A stretch of 64,000 nt of DNA from Hydractinia symbiolongicarpus (taxonomy: Eukaryota; Cnidaria; Hydrozoa; Anthoathecata; Hydractiniidae): NCBI RefSeq assembly GCF_029227915.1, contig NC_079884.1:16432001-16496000 (forward strand), given 5' to 3'. The notes under the pieces were generated by a model, which ran no database searches, was not told the DNA's origin, and saw only the letters and a program-made list of their open reading frames with translations. A program made the position numbers and the translations under genes. Shown here one piece after another: positions 10,266 to 22,392 of this stretch (position 1 is its first letter; each line of letters begins with the position of its first letter).

Positions 10266-11540
10266 CCACCTATAGGATGTATTAATGCCTACGCTATTAT
10301 GTTGTTCGGATAATATGTTAGTAAAAAGTTGTATAATTTTTTAATATTTGCTTTAGGATTTATTGTCGCGAAACCTAACTTTTGCGAATTTCTCAAATTT
10401 TGCAAATTTTGGTCAAAAATCCTGTGAAACGACATTGACAATAATATTTAAGGACTGAAATTGGTCTATTTTTATTGCTTATTTTGCTTAGTGTTAGCTA
10501 ACCTATTATAATGTTTGCATGCAAAACTTGAAATCTAAGAAATTATTGTAGATCATAAGGGTACCGGAGAAATTATACCAGACGAGCCAAAAATGTACCA
10601 CCTGCCTTTACTTGGAAATGATTACTTTACTGATAAGATAATTTCTAGTACGTTCTTTCACTTTTCAGAAAAAAGCGCGATATTTTGACGTGAGGAAAGG
10701 TATTATTTAGCAAAAACAAATAGTAGCGAAGGGTTAACAATGTTTATTAATATCTACTATAAGAACAAGTAAAGGAGTCTTAAAACCTCGCGGAGTTTAA
10801 CTTTGCAGTCTACCGAACGTCTAAAATTTATTTTAGGGTGGAGTGCCTTCCAGTATTAGAAGTCCTATATAAAAACGCTATGAGCGCTCGATAAAAAACT
10901 TATCGTGTGAAGCCCATTAACAGGCAATTTCCCAACAGAAGTAGTAGCCAAGACTTGCGTTAGCCTAGTTCTAACACTTAGGCGTCACAAAGGAAGAACG
11001 GAGACTAACTGACTAATAGAGAATACATAAAGCGTTAACTCAAAAAAATAGATAAGACTAAATGTTACATTGGATAAGTGAAATCTTTCGCCAGTCAACC
11101 AAACGCGACTTAATGGTATATAGAACCGAAATTTTTATATATACAGTTATTTCCTGGAACTCGAACCCCCAAGGGACCAGAGAAAACAGTTAAAGACTTA
11201 AGCGAAGCTCTCGTTAATTCGAACTTAGACAAAAATGAGATGTTAGTTCCAGTTAAGGCAAACTTACAATTGTTACAACCCATAAAGTTTCACTGAAAGA
11301 AATTTCGTATGTCGGCTTGACTTAACCTTGTTGATAGTTCTTGTTCAATAACTCGACTTATTAGGTTGATGTATTTGTAAAGAGAACTATTTAAGAATAG
11401 TTTTTTCCAAACTTGTGGCTACGTTACATACCAGTATTCATTTTTCGAACATTTATTTTCTTAGACATAGGCACTAAAAAGATTTAGTTATTGGAAAAAA
11501 TTAATTTAAGGGGGACCAAAAATTGGTTAACATTTATGCT
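9560..11540. other. AT-rich part of the 6 kb unit, no gene seen
   Basis: Highly conserved between copies 1 and 2 but without a protein-like frame; the 68-codon frame at 10046-10252 recurs in copy 2 (16309-16515) only because the DNA is duplicated. A GGTTCGAGTTCC element on the minus strand near 11163 resembles a tRNA B box but has no A box. TTCGAATTAACG-like motifs near 11215 resemble subterminal repeats of pogo-like MITEs. Confidence 0.45.
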
Positions 11541-11558
11541 TTAAATTAACATTTATGC

Positions 11559-12466
11559 TTAGTAGGACTCAAGTTCTTTATCATCAGGAACCTCGGAGAC
11601 CATTTGCAAATCGCAACCTGCAGTATCATCGTATCTCTTTATTTTTTCCACCAGCGTTTCTTTTGGTATCCCTCCCAAAGTTTGATTGGGATCAAGAGTT
11701 ATCTTTTTGCATAATGATCGAACTTTATCGTATATTATACGATTCGGATTTCCACACAACAAATTAAAATGACTTTCTTTTTCCACGACTAGGTTCAAAG
11801 ACACAACCCTTTCTTAATTTCCGCGTTAAAAAACTTGTTCAACTTCTTTAATTTCATCAGTGGACCATTTCCGTCTTAGGCTGTCATTGCTTCAACACAA
11901 GATTTTTCAGGAACAGGACTCGATTCCGGATCAACAAATTGTATCTTATTAAATTTCCGACACATTTCGCCCCTCTTGCTGTGCTTAACTCTCTCCGACG
12001 AACATCGTAATATTTTTTTTGTGTTTTCTCTAAATGCAGAAGCAAATCAGCCACATCTTTCGACCCTTGATGGTGATGCTCTAGGACCGCTGTTGAAGCT
12101 GATTTTTATAAATATTGTGCATGTCAAGTTCCGAGCATGCTTGTCGCCGCCGTAAACTCCAGCTTTTTGCCAAGAAGCATTAATTTGCCGACTAATTTGT
12201 CCAGAGTCCATTTGGCCACCATTAAATGATACAAAAAGGTACGGACTTTGTCCAATAACTTGACTTCCTACGCTATCCACGAAAATCTTCATGTAATCGT
12301 AAATATGGCGCTGAAGATAAAATTTAGCTGTTCCATAAGCGCTAGCTGGTTTATGTTTCTTTACACGAATCCGGAACATGTCTCCTTCCCAGCAGCCATT
12401 GTTAAACTCTTGCAGAGTCAAATTAGAACAAACGCCAGATCTTTGTGTGTTCTGTAAACATATCAT
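11559..12466 (-). pseudogene. tyrosine recombinase-like pseudogene, copy 1
   Basis: Same gene as in copy 2 (18034-18884) but more damaged. The upstream frame (12466 to about 12110) covers the QRSGVCSNLT and KKHKPASAYG segments and NLTCTIF. A single extra base near 12107, compared with copy 2, then throws the frame off, so the RKSASTAV and LLLHSEKT parts lie in another frame. About 60 additional bases (about 11930-11990) further separate it from the C-terminal frame (11804-11559), which contains RIIYDKVRSLCKK. The gene starts abruptly beside a foldback repeat, so the N-terminal half is missing. Confidence 0.7.
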
Positions 12467-12468
12467 AT

Positions 12469-12682
12469 TGTTGACCCAAGTTGACCAAACATCCTCTAGT
12501 CACTATGGGGCAACATTAATTGTTGACCCAAGTTGACCAAACACCCTCTAGTCACTATGGGGCAACATTTTGTGTGACTGTCTAGAAGCCTTGATCAACT
12601 TGGGTCAACAACAAAAGTTGCCCCATAGTGACTAGAAAGGATCTGGTCAACTAGGGTCAGCAATAAAGGTTGCCCTATAGAA
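12469..12682. repeat. foldback repeat, copy 1
   Basis: The block TTGACCCAAGTTGACCAAAC, then CCTCTAGTCACTATGGGGCA, occurs twice in tandem (12471-12514, 12522-12571) and then twice inverted (CAACTTGGGTCAACAACAAA with TTGCCCCATAGTGACTAG; CAACTAGGGTCAGCAAT with TTGCCCTATAG). The whole can fold into a long hairpin. It abuts the truncated 5' end of the recombinase frame and is duplicated with the 6 kb unit. Confidence 0.85.
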
Positions 12683-12689
12683 AATAACA

Positions 12690-14400
12690 ACCAGAAACAT
12701 GGTAAAACTTTTTAATAGCAAAAAGTACACTTAAAAACATATATATATTGCCCTTGGTATTTTTAAATAAACACTGGTCTGATAAAAACTAAATAGAAGA
12801 TCCAGACAGGATTTGCACCTGTATATTCATGTCTTCAAATTAACAGAATACCAACTGAAAGCTGGATCATAAACACTTTATAAAATTTTGAGCTCTTTAA
12901 GAAAACAAAACACCAACACAAGCATATGAAAACTCCTGTGCATGCAAACATGCCCATTTCTGGGAAATGAGATAATAGGTGAGGCATTAATTGCTTTGCT
13001 AGTTCTGAAACAAGTTTGTCTAGATGAGTCACTAGATCATTGCACATGCTAAGGCCACCCTCAAAAATATAATTGGTTAGAGTCACCCCACCGACTCACT
13101 TTGAAAGGCGAAAGTCGAGTCAGGGAGTCAGTAAATTTGTAAAAAATAAGCCAAACAATCCACGAACAAACTTCAACACACAACAAAATCCACCATTTAC
13201 CTTTTCAGTGGTCCTCCGAATTACAGTCGTTATGTCCGAATGTTATTTCTATAGGGGACTGCGCTGCACTACTCAGTGCTATATTTTTCTGCTTAGCATT
13301 TATACGACAATACAAGCGAAAACCATGGGAACAACACTGACTGATAAAAATCAAACTTGAAATGAAGGCTAAAAATACAGCTGGCGTACATTTAAAACGA
13401 ATAACAAAATATGGCTTCGAAATATAGTATTTTTGTAATTTTTCAGGAAAAATTTTTACACGACCGACCGACTCACTTTTGTAATTAGAAATGATGCTAA
13501 CCAAACATATTTTCGCCGGTGGCCTAATCAACAATTTCTTACAAAACATAAGTAAAAGATGAATAAAAGACTTTAAAAAATATTCTTTTAACCTTATGTT
13601 GTCTAAAAGAAAGAATTTAAAGTGAGCTGGCGTTTGATAACTTATGACAGTGAAGTTTTTTTCTATGTGTACATCAAAAACAATTTTTATTGTGTACAAA
13701 CCAGAGGAGGGGGGGGGGGGGGGGGACGTGATACTTTTCAACCAAATACATGTCTGTATTTTTTAGTGTAGCCATTATGAATTGAGGGAAAACACGCTGT
13801 TCACGCAGTCACCTTTTTATAAATAGGGGCTGAATTTCTTGTAGAATCTTTGTGTTTTAACTTCAAACCTGTCATATTGTGTAGTTTTTGGTGTGTTTTT
13901 GCTAATTTAGTCTTACTTTAATTCAGATATATAATTGTAGTTCTTGAATAATTAAAGCTTCTTCTGTGAGAGTTTGACTGTGAAAGGTCCATGCTTTCCC
14001 TCAACTGAAAGTTGTACCATGTGACATTCTGACTGGAAGAATTCAAGATTCATTTTATAACCCTTGTTGTCCATCACTGACTATTGTACTATTGTTTGAA
14101 GAACTCAATGGAAAATGGCATTTGTAGAAAGTTGTAGCTCACTAGCATCTCTTTCACATGCCAGACACATGTTAGAAGAGCCCATAGTTAAAATATACAC
14201 AAAGAAATCTAGCAAGCTTAAGTACTCTAGTAAAATAAGTCACTAGATAGCTAGCTACAGACAAAAATACAACGTTAACCAATCAGATAGGTGGAACAAT
14301 CAATCACTGCTGAAAAAAATACCTTAAAAATACAGTAGAAATAACAAGACAACACAAGATAACACATACTACTTGCATCATGGCAACGCTAGCGATAACT
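12690..14400. other. 3' part of the 6 kb unit, no gene seen
   Basis: Minus-strand frames here include 12835-13086, with a hydrophobic stretch FACTGVFICLCWCFVFL, and 13205-13741, whose Pro run is translated from a G homopolymer. Both persist in copy 2 but with frame-changing indels, and neither resembles a known family, so no gene is called. Confidence 0.4.
13706..13726 (+). repeat. G homopolymer (potential G-quadruplex)
   Basis: A run of 17 or more G residues. The same site in copy 2 (about 20125-20143) reads as two shorter G runs split by an A, so it is length-variable. Confidence 0.9.
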
Positions 14401-14676
14401 GCTTTCGCAGAAAGCAGGACAAAAAGAATGCCTGACCCGACCCGCGGTGGTAGAAGCCGAACCGTTTCGACCATTCTCGACTATTCAAAACCTCGGTCAA
14501 CTTGGGGTAACTGATAACACAGGTCGGATCAGTTCTCAATTTTTCCAAACCTTAGTGTTATAAAAACTTGTTATAAAGCACATGTTAAATTCAGAACCAA
14601 TCCGACTTATTTCAATACTAAGAATTACTTAGTATTTTCTGCAAATTTATTTTTGACAAATTTATATGCTGTCATC

Positions 14677-14937
14677 GGTTTTTGAAAAAGTTTATTTTAT
14701 AATAAAGTTAAGGAGTTAATAAAGTTTATATAAACTTTATTATATACCTCCTTTCTCTTCAAGCGCCTTCTTTCCAATCATCGTCTGCATGGTTTATTAC
14801 AAGGAATTGCATTTCAGGAATGTTCCGGGCGAGTTCAAAGTGCGGGCGGTTTGGGGGACAGCCGCCAATTTTACTTGAAAAGTCGCCCGAACTCGCCTGT
14901 ATATATGCGGGCGTTTGCGGCTTATCGGCACCCTCTT
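14677..14937 (+). mobile_element. right-hand remnant of a MITE in copy 2
   Basis: Corresponds to the last 55% of the MITE at 21176-21641 and ends in the same right terminal repeat, followed by TCAGAAAAC. Its left junction joins GTCATC directly to GGTTTTTGAAAAAG, so a deletion of roughly 300 bases removed the left terminal repeat and adjoining host DNA. Confidence 0.8.
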
Positions 14938-15504
14938 TCAGAAAACGTCAGACATATAGTTCCGGCAATACCTAACATTTATATTTCCCTTTAAGAACAC
15001 TGCAATGATCAAGAAACAAAAAAGATAATATATACTTGAGAGAAATAACATTTCCAGTGCAATTTTTCTCTTATATATATAGCTATATATATATACTACT
15101 ACTACTTAACGTTAAAGCCTGCTGTCAATAATGACACTGACAAGTGAGACTGTATTATCTCTCAGCTAGCTAGCTAGCTAGCTAGCTATAAAGACAAAAT
15201 ACTTTAGACCATGAAGAAATATGTGTATTTTCAATACAGCTCATTAGATGAGCCAGCTCTAGCTAGCTTGGTAGCAAAGCTTTCTGTTGCTCGCTGTAAA
15301 GTCAAACTACTATAAATCATAGAGAAATATGTGTTAACTTACAACAAAGTTTGTTAGACGTTTAATATAAGAAATAACTTCAATAACTTACTAAAAACAG
15401 TATAAACAGTTGGTCAAAAGCTGCTAGCAGAATGAAATAAATATATGTCCCCGCTTATGTTTTTAAAAATTTGCCAAACGAGATATCTGCGCATGCGCGT
15501 AGGG

Positions 15505-15680
15505 AGCCCTCGGGTTGCGAAAGTGCCAGGGGACGAAAGTGCCATAGGCGCGGTGGTAAAAGTGCCATAAATAAGGTAGTGAAAGTGCCGTATGAGTTGC
15601 GAAAGTGCCATATGAGTGATAAAAGTGCCACACAAGTGGCGAAAGTGCCATAAATAGAGTTGCGAAAGTGCCAATACATA

Positions 15681-15749
<69 letters not shown>

Positions 15750-16535
15750 AAATGCGTTTTGTAGCACTTTCGCAACCCAAACTTCACATGCGCATAATAA
15801 GTACCTATAATTGCGCTACCATATCCAGTCCAATCATTTTATGAAGTACATTGTCTAAATGCTGCAGAACAGTGATAGTTTTTTATTATTGCGGAAAATC
15901 TAGCAAATCTGAGCCAAAAGATGACTGCCCAGGTTTTAAAAGTGCCAGAATCCGTGGTTCCAAATTCCCTAAAAGTGTTTTTGGTCCATACGGCTCCATT
16001 CGCTCAAGCTTTTAGAACCACTTGGTGTTACTTTTACCCTTCCGATAACCACTTTATAGTTTTTTGCCCAAATTTTGATTTTTTACGATTTCATAGGTAA
16101 GGTGAAGATCGAGTATACATATTTAACCCAATGTTCAACGTCGTATTTTGAAACAAAGCGTTTTTCGTGTTTTTTTACCTTAATATGCTATAAAATCCGC
16201 AAAAGAAATCAAATATAGTTATAACTTGGCCATTTAATGGCCAAATCTATTTTCTAAGCCTAAGCAAAAAATTAACTTCTGATAAGAATGTTTTCATGTC
16301 GAAAATGATTGATTTTAGGCCTTGGTCCGAATTTTGCAGATGTTGCGAAAGTGCCATATTTGAGAAATGCATGGTCACAGACCACACCCATATTTTTACA
16401 AGGAATTTACTTCACTTTTCTTACATACAATGTTAGCACTAGTGTGAGTAAAAATATAAAACTATTACCTAGAATTATTGTTTTTACATTAAAACCAACA
16501 TTCTCTTTGCTATAAAATGGCACTTTTACCACCTA
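15505..16535. repeat. GCGAAAGTGCC motif cluster, copy 2
   Basis: Eight (A)AAAGTGCC motifs at about 20-base spacing (15516-15673), the CT tract, then an inverted GCACTTTCGC and the same distal copies as in copy 1. Copy 2 has three more motifs than copy 1 before the CT tract. Confidence 0.5.
15684..15747. repeat. CT microsatellite, copy 2
   Basis: About 32 CT units, nearly twice the length of the tract in copy 1. Confidence 0.97.
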
Positions 16536-18033
16536 TAGGATGTATTAATGCCTACGCTATTATGTTGTTCGGATAATATGTTAGTAAAAAGTTGTATAAT
16601 TTTTTAATATTTGCTTTAGGATTTATTGTCGCGAAACCTAACTTTTGCGAATTTCTCAAATTTTGCAAATTTTGGTCAAAAATCCTGTGAAACGACATTG
16701 ACAATAATATTTAAGGACTGAAATTGGTCTATTTTTATTGCTTATTTTGCTTAGTGTTAGCTAACCTATTATAATGTTTGCATGCAAAACTTGAAATCTA
16801 AGAAATAATTGTAGATCATAAGGGTACCGGAGAAATTATACCAGACGAGCAAAAAATGTACCACCTGCCTTTACTTGGAAATGATTACTTTACTGATAAG
16901 ATAATTTCTAGTACGTTCTTTCACTTTTCAGAAAAAAGAGCGATATTTTGACGTGAGGAAATGTATTATTTAGCAAAAACAAATAGTAGCGAAGGGTTAA
17001 CAATGTTTATTAATATCTACTATAAGAACAAGTAAAGGAGTCTTAACTTTGCAGTCTACCTAACGTCCAAAATTTATTTTAGGGTGGAGTGCCTTCCAGT
17101 ATTAGAAGTCCTATATAAAAACGCTATGAGCGCTCGATAAAAAACTTATCGTGTGAATCCCATTAACAGGCAATTTCCCAACAGAAGTAGTAGCCAAGAC
17201 TTGCGTTAGCCTAGTTCTAACACTTAGGCGTCACAAAGGAAGAACGGAGACTAACTGACTAATAGAGAATACATAAAGCGTTAACTCAAAAAAATAGATA
17301 AGACTAAATGTTACATTGGATAAGTGAAATCTTTCGCCAGTCAACCAAACGCGACTTAATGGTATATAGAACCGAAATTTTTATATATACAGTTATTTCC
17401 TGGAACTCGAACCCCCAAGGGACCAGAGAAAACAGTTAAAGACTTAAGCGAAGCTTTCGTTAATTCGAATTTAGACAAAAATGAGATGTTAGTTCCAGTT
17501 AAGGCAAACTTACAATTGTTACAACCCATAAAGTTTCACTGAAAGAAATTTCGTATGTCGGCTTGACTTAACCTTGTTGATAGTTCTTGTTTAATAACTC
17601 GGCTTATTAGGTTGATGTATTTGTAAAGAGAACTATTTAAGAATAGTTTTTTCCAAACTTGTGGCTACGTTACATACCGGTATTCATTTTTCGAACATTT
17701 ATTTTCTTAGACATAGACACTAAAAAGATTTAGTTATTGGAAAAAATTAATTTAAGGAGGACCAAAAAATGGTTCGAGAAAACGAATTACATAAAAAATA
17801 CAGGTGAATAACGCAAAGTAAAGTTGAAAATTAACTAAAACCAAGAGACGTACGTGCATTACCTAATCTTTCCATCGAATACACATAAATTAAATTGACC
17901 TGGTTATTGTTGAAAAGCTTTGGAAATCACAGAACATCAAGGATAAACGAGGTTAACATTCCTAAAATTTAAGGGAGGAAAATGTTCAAGCGCTTAAGCT
18001 ATATAAAGTCAATGCCTTAATTAACATTTATGC

Positions 18034-18884
18034 TTAGTAGGACTCAAGTTCTTTATCATCAGGAACTTCAGCGACCATTTGCAAATCGCAACCTGCAGTA
18101 TCATCGTATCTCTTTATTTTTTCCGCCAGCGTTTCTTTTGGTATCCCTCCCAAAGTTTGATTGGGATCAAGAGTTATCTTTTTGCATAATGATCGAACTT
18201 TATCGTATATTATACGATTCGGATTTCCACACAACAAATTAAAATGACTTTCTTTTTCCACGACTAGGTTCAACGACACAACCCTTTCTTAATTTCCGCG
18301 TTAAAAAACTTGTTCAACTTCTTTAATTTCATCAGTGGACCATTTCCGTCTTGGGCTGTCATTGCTTCAACACAAGATTTTTCAGGAACAGGACTCGATT
18401 CCGGACTCTCTTCGACGAACATCGTAATATTTTTTTTGTGTGTTTTCTCTGAATGCAGAAGCAAATCAGCCACGTCTTTCGACCCCTGATGGTGATGCTC
18501 TAGGACCGCTGTTGAAGCTGATTTTCTAAATATTGTGCATGTCAAGTTCCGAGCATGCTTGTCGCCGCCGTAAACGCCAGCTTTTTGCCAAGAAGCATTA
18601 ATTTGCCGACTAATTTGTCCAGAGTCCATTTGGCCACCATTAAATGATACAAAAAGGTACGGACTTTGTCCAATAACTTGACTTCCTACGCTATCCACGA
18701 AAATCTTCATGTAATCGTAAATATGGCGCTGAAGATAAAATTTAGCTGTTCCATAAGCGCTAGCTGTTTTATGTTTCTTTACACGAATCCGGAACATGTT
18801 TCCTTCCCAGCAGCCATTGTTAAACTCTTGCAGAGTCAAATTAGAACAAACGCCAGATCTTTGTGTGTTCTCTAAACATATCAT
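18034..18884 (-). pseudogene. tyrosine recombinase-like gene, copy 2 (truncated)
   Basis: Best copy of a tyrosine-recombinase-type protein of the kind found in cnidarian Crypton-like elements (family assignment is inference). The first frame (18884-18270, 204 residues) has QRSGVCSNLT (first catalytic Arg), RVKKHKTASAYGTAKFYL (strand with catalytic Lys), FNGGQMDSGQISRQINASWQ, the TIFRKSASTAV helix with the second Arg, and DLLLHSEKTHKKN. The nucleophilic Tyr expected just after HSEKT is absent (Asn/Ile present), so it is probably inactive. A one-base frame change near 18279 leads into a second frame (18279-18034) with RIIYDKVRSLCKK, resembling the SANT-like C-terminal tail seen in such proteins. 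The start is truncated by the foldback repeat immediately upstream. Confidence 0.7.
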
Positions 18885-18886
18885 AT

Positions 18887-19102
18887 TGTTGACCCAAGTT
18901 GACCAAACATCCTCTAGTCACTATGGGGCAACATTAATTGTTGACCCAAGTTGACCAAACACCCTCTAGTCACTATGGGGCAACATTTTGTGTTGACTGT
19001 CTAGAAGCTTTGGTCAACTTGGGTCAACAACAAAAGTTGCCCCATAGTGACTAGAAAGGATCTGGTCAACTAGGGTCAGCAATAAAGGTTGCCCTATAGA
19101 AA
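18887..19102. repeat. foldback repeat, copy 2
   Basis: Copy of the foldback at 12469-12682 with the same two direct and two inverted blocks built on TTGACCCAAGTTGACCAAAC and CTAGTCACTATGGGGCAAC. Confidence 0.85.
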
Positions 19103-21175
19103 ATAACAACCAGAAACATGGTAAAACTTTTTAATAGCAAAAAGTACACTTAAAAACATATATATATATTGCCTTTGGTATTCTTAAATAAACACTGGTC
19201 TGATAAAAACTAAATAGAAGATCCAGACAGGATTTGCACCTGTATATTCATGTCTTCAAATTAACAGAATACCAACTGAAAGCTGGATCATAAACACTTT
19301 ATAAAATTTGAGCTCTTTAAGAAAACAAAACACCAACACAAGCATATGAAAACTCCTGTGCATGCAAACATGCCCATTTCTGGGAAATGAGATAATAGGT
19401 GAGGCAATAATTGCTTTGCTAGTTCTGAAACAAGTTTGTCTAGATGAGTCACTAGATCATTGCACATGCTAAGGTCACCCTCAAAAATATAATTGGTTAG
19501 AGTCACCCCACCGACTCACTTTGAAAGGCGAAAGTCGAGTCAGGGAGTCAGTAAATTTGTAAAAAATAAGCCAAACAATCCACGAACAAACTTCAACACA
19601 CAACAAAATCCACCATTTACCTTTTCAGTGGTCCTCCGAATTACAGTCGTTATGTCCGAATGCTATTTCGATAGGGGACTGCGCTGCACTACTCAGTGCT
19701 ATATTTCTCTGCTTCGCATTTATACGACAATACAAGCGAAAACCATGGGAACAACACTGACTGATAAAAATCAAACTTGAAATGAAGGCTAAAAATACAG
19801 CTGGCGTACATTTAAAACGAATAACAAAATATGGCTTCGAAATATAGTATTTTTGTAATTTTCCAGGAAAAATTTTTACACGACCGACCGACTCACTTTT
19901 GTAATTAGAAATGATGCTAACCAAACATATTTTCGCCAGTGGCCTAATCAAAAATTTCTTACAAAACATAAGTAAAAGATGAATAAAAGACTTTAAAAAT
20001 ATTCTTTTAACCTTATGTTGTCTAAAAGAAAAAATTTAAAGTGAGCTGGCGTTTGATAACTTATGACAGTGAAGTTTTTTTCTATGTGTACATCAAAAAC
20101 AATTTTTATTGTGTACAAACCAGAGGGGGGGGGGAGGGGGGGACGTGATACTTTTCAACCAAATACATGTCTGTATTTTTTAGTGTAGCCATTATGAATT
20201 GAGGGAAAACACGCTGTTCACGCAGTCACCTTTTTATAAATAGGGGCTGAATTTCTTGTAGAATCTTTGTGTTTTAACTTCAAACCTGTCATATTGTGTA
20301 GTTTTAGGTGTGTTTTTGCTAATTTAGTCTTACTTTAATTCAGATATATAATTGTAGTTCTTGAATAATTAAAGCTTCTTCTGTGAGAGTTTGACTGTGA
20401 AAGGTCCATGCTTTCCCTCAACTGAAAGTTGTACCATGTGACATTCTGACTGGAAGAATTCAAGATTCATTTTATAACCCTTGTTGTCCATCACTGACTA
20501 TTGTACTATTGTTTGAAGAACTCAATGGAAAATGGCATTTGTAGAAAGTTGTAGCTCACTAGCATCTTTTTCACATGCCAGACACATGTTAGAAGAGCCC
20601 ATAGTTAAAATATAAACAAAGAAATCTAGCAAGCTTAAGTACTCTAGTAAAATAAGTCACTAGATAGCTAGCTACAGACAAAAATACAACGTTAACCAAT
20701 CAGATAGGTGGAACAATCAATCACTGCTGAAAAAAATACCTTAAAAATACAGTAGAAATAACAAGACAACACAAGATAACACATACTACTTGCATCATGG
20801 CATGGCTAGCGATAACTGCTTTCGCAGAAAGCAGGACAAAAAGAATGCCTGACCCGACCCGCGGTGGTAGAAGCCGAACCGTTTCGACCATTCTCGACTA
20901 TTCAAAACCTCGGTCAACTTGGGGTAACTGATAACACAGGTCGGATCAGTTCTCAATTTTTCCAAACCTTAGTGTTATAAAAACTTGTTATAAAGCACAT
21001 GTTAAATTCAGAACCAATCCGACTTATTTCAATACTAAGAATTACTTAGTATTTTCTGCAAATTTATTTTTGACAAATTTATATGCTGTCATCAGTGCCA
21101 TAATTCAGGAACTGAACTACATACGTAAAAACATATATACTTGGTTTTTAGATGAGAAGGTAGCTATCAGAAAAC

Positions 21176-21641
21176 ACTAGGGCGCCCATAAGCCGAATAC
21201 GCTGTAAAAAGTGCGGGTGTATTCAAGCGAGTTCGGCGTTTTGAAAAAAATTCAAGTATTCGCCCGAAACACCCTGCATAGGCCCGAACAATGCCCGAAA
21301 AAAAACAACAACAACAATAATATATGATTCAAGAAAACTTTAAAAATTAAAATAAACTTACTATGTGGTAGCAAAGTTCTTAGAAGAACTGTTTTTGATG
21401 GTTTTTGAAAAAGTTTATTTTATAATAAAGTTAAGGAGTTAATAAAGTTTATATAAACTTTATTACCTCCTTTCTCTTCAAGCGCCTTTTTCCCAATCAT
21501 CGTCTGCATGGTTTATTACAAGGAATTGCATTTCGGGAATGTTCCCGGCGAGTTTAAAGTGCGGGCGGTTTGGGGGACAGCCGCCAATTTCACTTGAAAA
21601 GTCGCCCGAACTCGGCGTTTGCGGCTTATCGGCACCCTCTT
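21176..21641 (+). mobile_element. 466 bp MITE with 9 bp target duplication
   Basis: Flanked by TCAGAAAAC on both sides (21167-21175 and 21642-21650); the orthologous position in copy 1 (near 8753) has that sequence once, giving a clean empty site. Imperfect terminal inverted repeats of about 27 bases: ACTAGGGCGCCCATAAGCCG on the left against AAGAGGGTGCCGATAAGCCG when the right end is reversed. A 9 bp duplication fits Mutator-like elements best, but there is no coding sequence to prove the superfamily. Confidence 0.85.
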
Positions 21642-22214
21642 TCAGAAAACGTCAGACGTATAGTTCCGGCAATACCTAACATTTATATTTCCCTTTAAGA
21701 ACACTGCAATGATCAAGAAACAAAAAAGATAATATATACTTGAGAGAAATAACATTTCCAGTGCAATTTTTCTCTTATATATATAGCTATATATATATAC
21801 TACTACTACTTAACGTTAAAGCCTGCTGTCAATAATGACACTGACAAGTGAGACTGTATTATTTCTCAGCTAGCTAGCTAGCTAGCTAGCTAGCTATAAA
21901 GACAAAATACTTTAGACCATGAAGAAATATGTGTATTTTCAATACAGCTCATTAGATGAGCCAGCTCTAGCTAGCTTGGTAGCAAAGCTTTCTGTTGCTC
22001 GCTGTAAAGTCAAACTACTATAAACCATAGAGAAATATGTGTTAACTTACAACAAAGTTTGTTAGACGTTTAATATAAGAAATAACTTCAATAACTTACT
22101 AAAAACAGTATAAACAGTTGGTCAAAAGCTGCTAGCAGAATGAAATAAATATATGTCCCCGCTTATGTTTTTAAAAATTTGCCAAACGAGATATCCGCGC
22201 ATGCGCGTAGGGAG

Positions 22215-22385
22215 CCCTCGGGTTGCGAAAGTGCCAGGGGACGAAAGTGCCATAGGCGCGGTGGTAAAAGTGCCATAAATAAGGTGGTGAAAGTGCCGTA
22301 TGAGTTGCGAAAGTGCCATATGAGTGATAAAAGTGCCACACAAGTGGCGAAAGTGCCATAAATAGAGTTGCGAAAGTGCCAATAC
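22215..22385 (+). repeat. GCGAAAGTGCC motif array, copy 3
   Basis: Eight (A)AAAGTGCC motifs at about 20-base spacing, as in copy 2, ending at the CT tract where the duplication breaks off. Confidence 0.6.
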
Positions 22386-22390
22386 ATATC

Positions 22391-22392
22391 CC

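Larger units (their letters stand above)
8417..14403 (+). repeat. 6 kb tandem duplication, copy 1
   Basis: From TTCGCAGAAAGCAGGAC onward the sequence matches 14404-20820 almost base for base over long stretches. Landmarks in order are a GCTA microsatellite (8997-9019), a GCGAAAGTGCC array and CT microsatellite, a 2 kb AT-rich part, a decayed recombinase on the minus strand (11559-12466), a foldback repeat (12469-12682), a G homopolymer (about 13706) and a unique tail. Copy 1 lacks the MITE carried by copies 2 and 3 and lacks about 230 bases present in copy 2 near 17765-18015. It has about 60 extra bases near 11930-11990. Confidence 0.92.
14404..20820 (+). repeat. 6 kb tandem duplication, copy 2
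   Basis: Second complete copy, joined directly to copy 1 at the junction GATAACTGCT|TTCGCAGAAA. It carries a right-hand remnant of a MITE (14677-14937), a longer CT microsatellite than copy 1, and the better preserved recombinase frame (18034-18884). Confidence 0.92.

Noticed and set aside
11100-11200. tRNA gene on the minus strand because of a GGTTCGAGTTCC B-box match (also in copy 2 near 17410)
   Set aside because: No A box, acceptor stem or cloverleaf could be placed around it.
12835-13086. Short minus-strand frame with a hydrophobic Cys-rich segment, as a small membrane protein
   Set aside because: Its copy-2 counterpart (19288-19506) changes frame near the end after a one-base indel, and no homology is recognised.
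13205-13741. Minus-strand 178-codon frame with a poly-Pro start
   Set aside because: The Pro run is a G homopolymer that differs in copy 2, the frame is shortened there by an indel, and no domain is recognisable.
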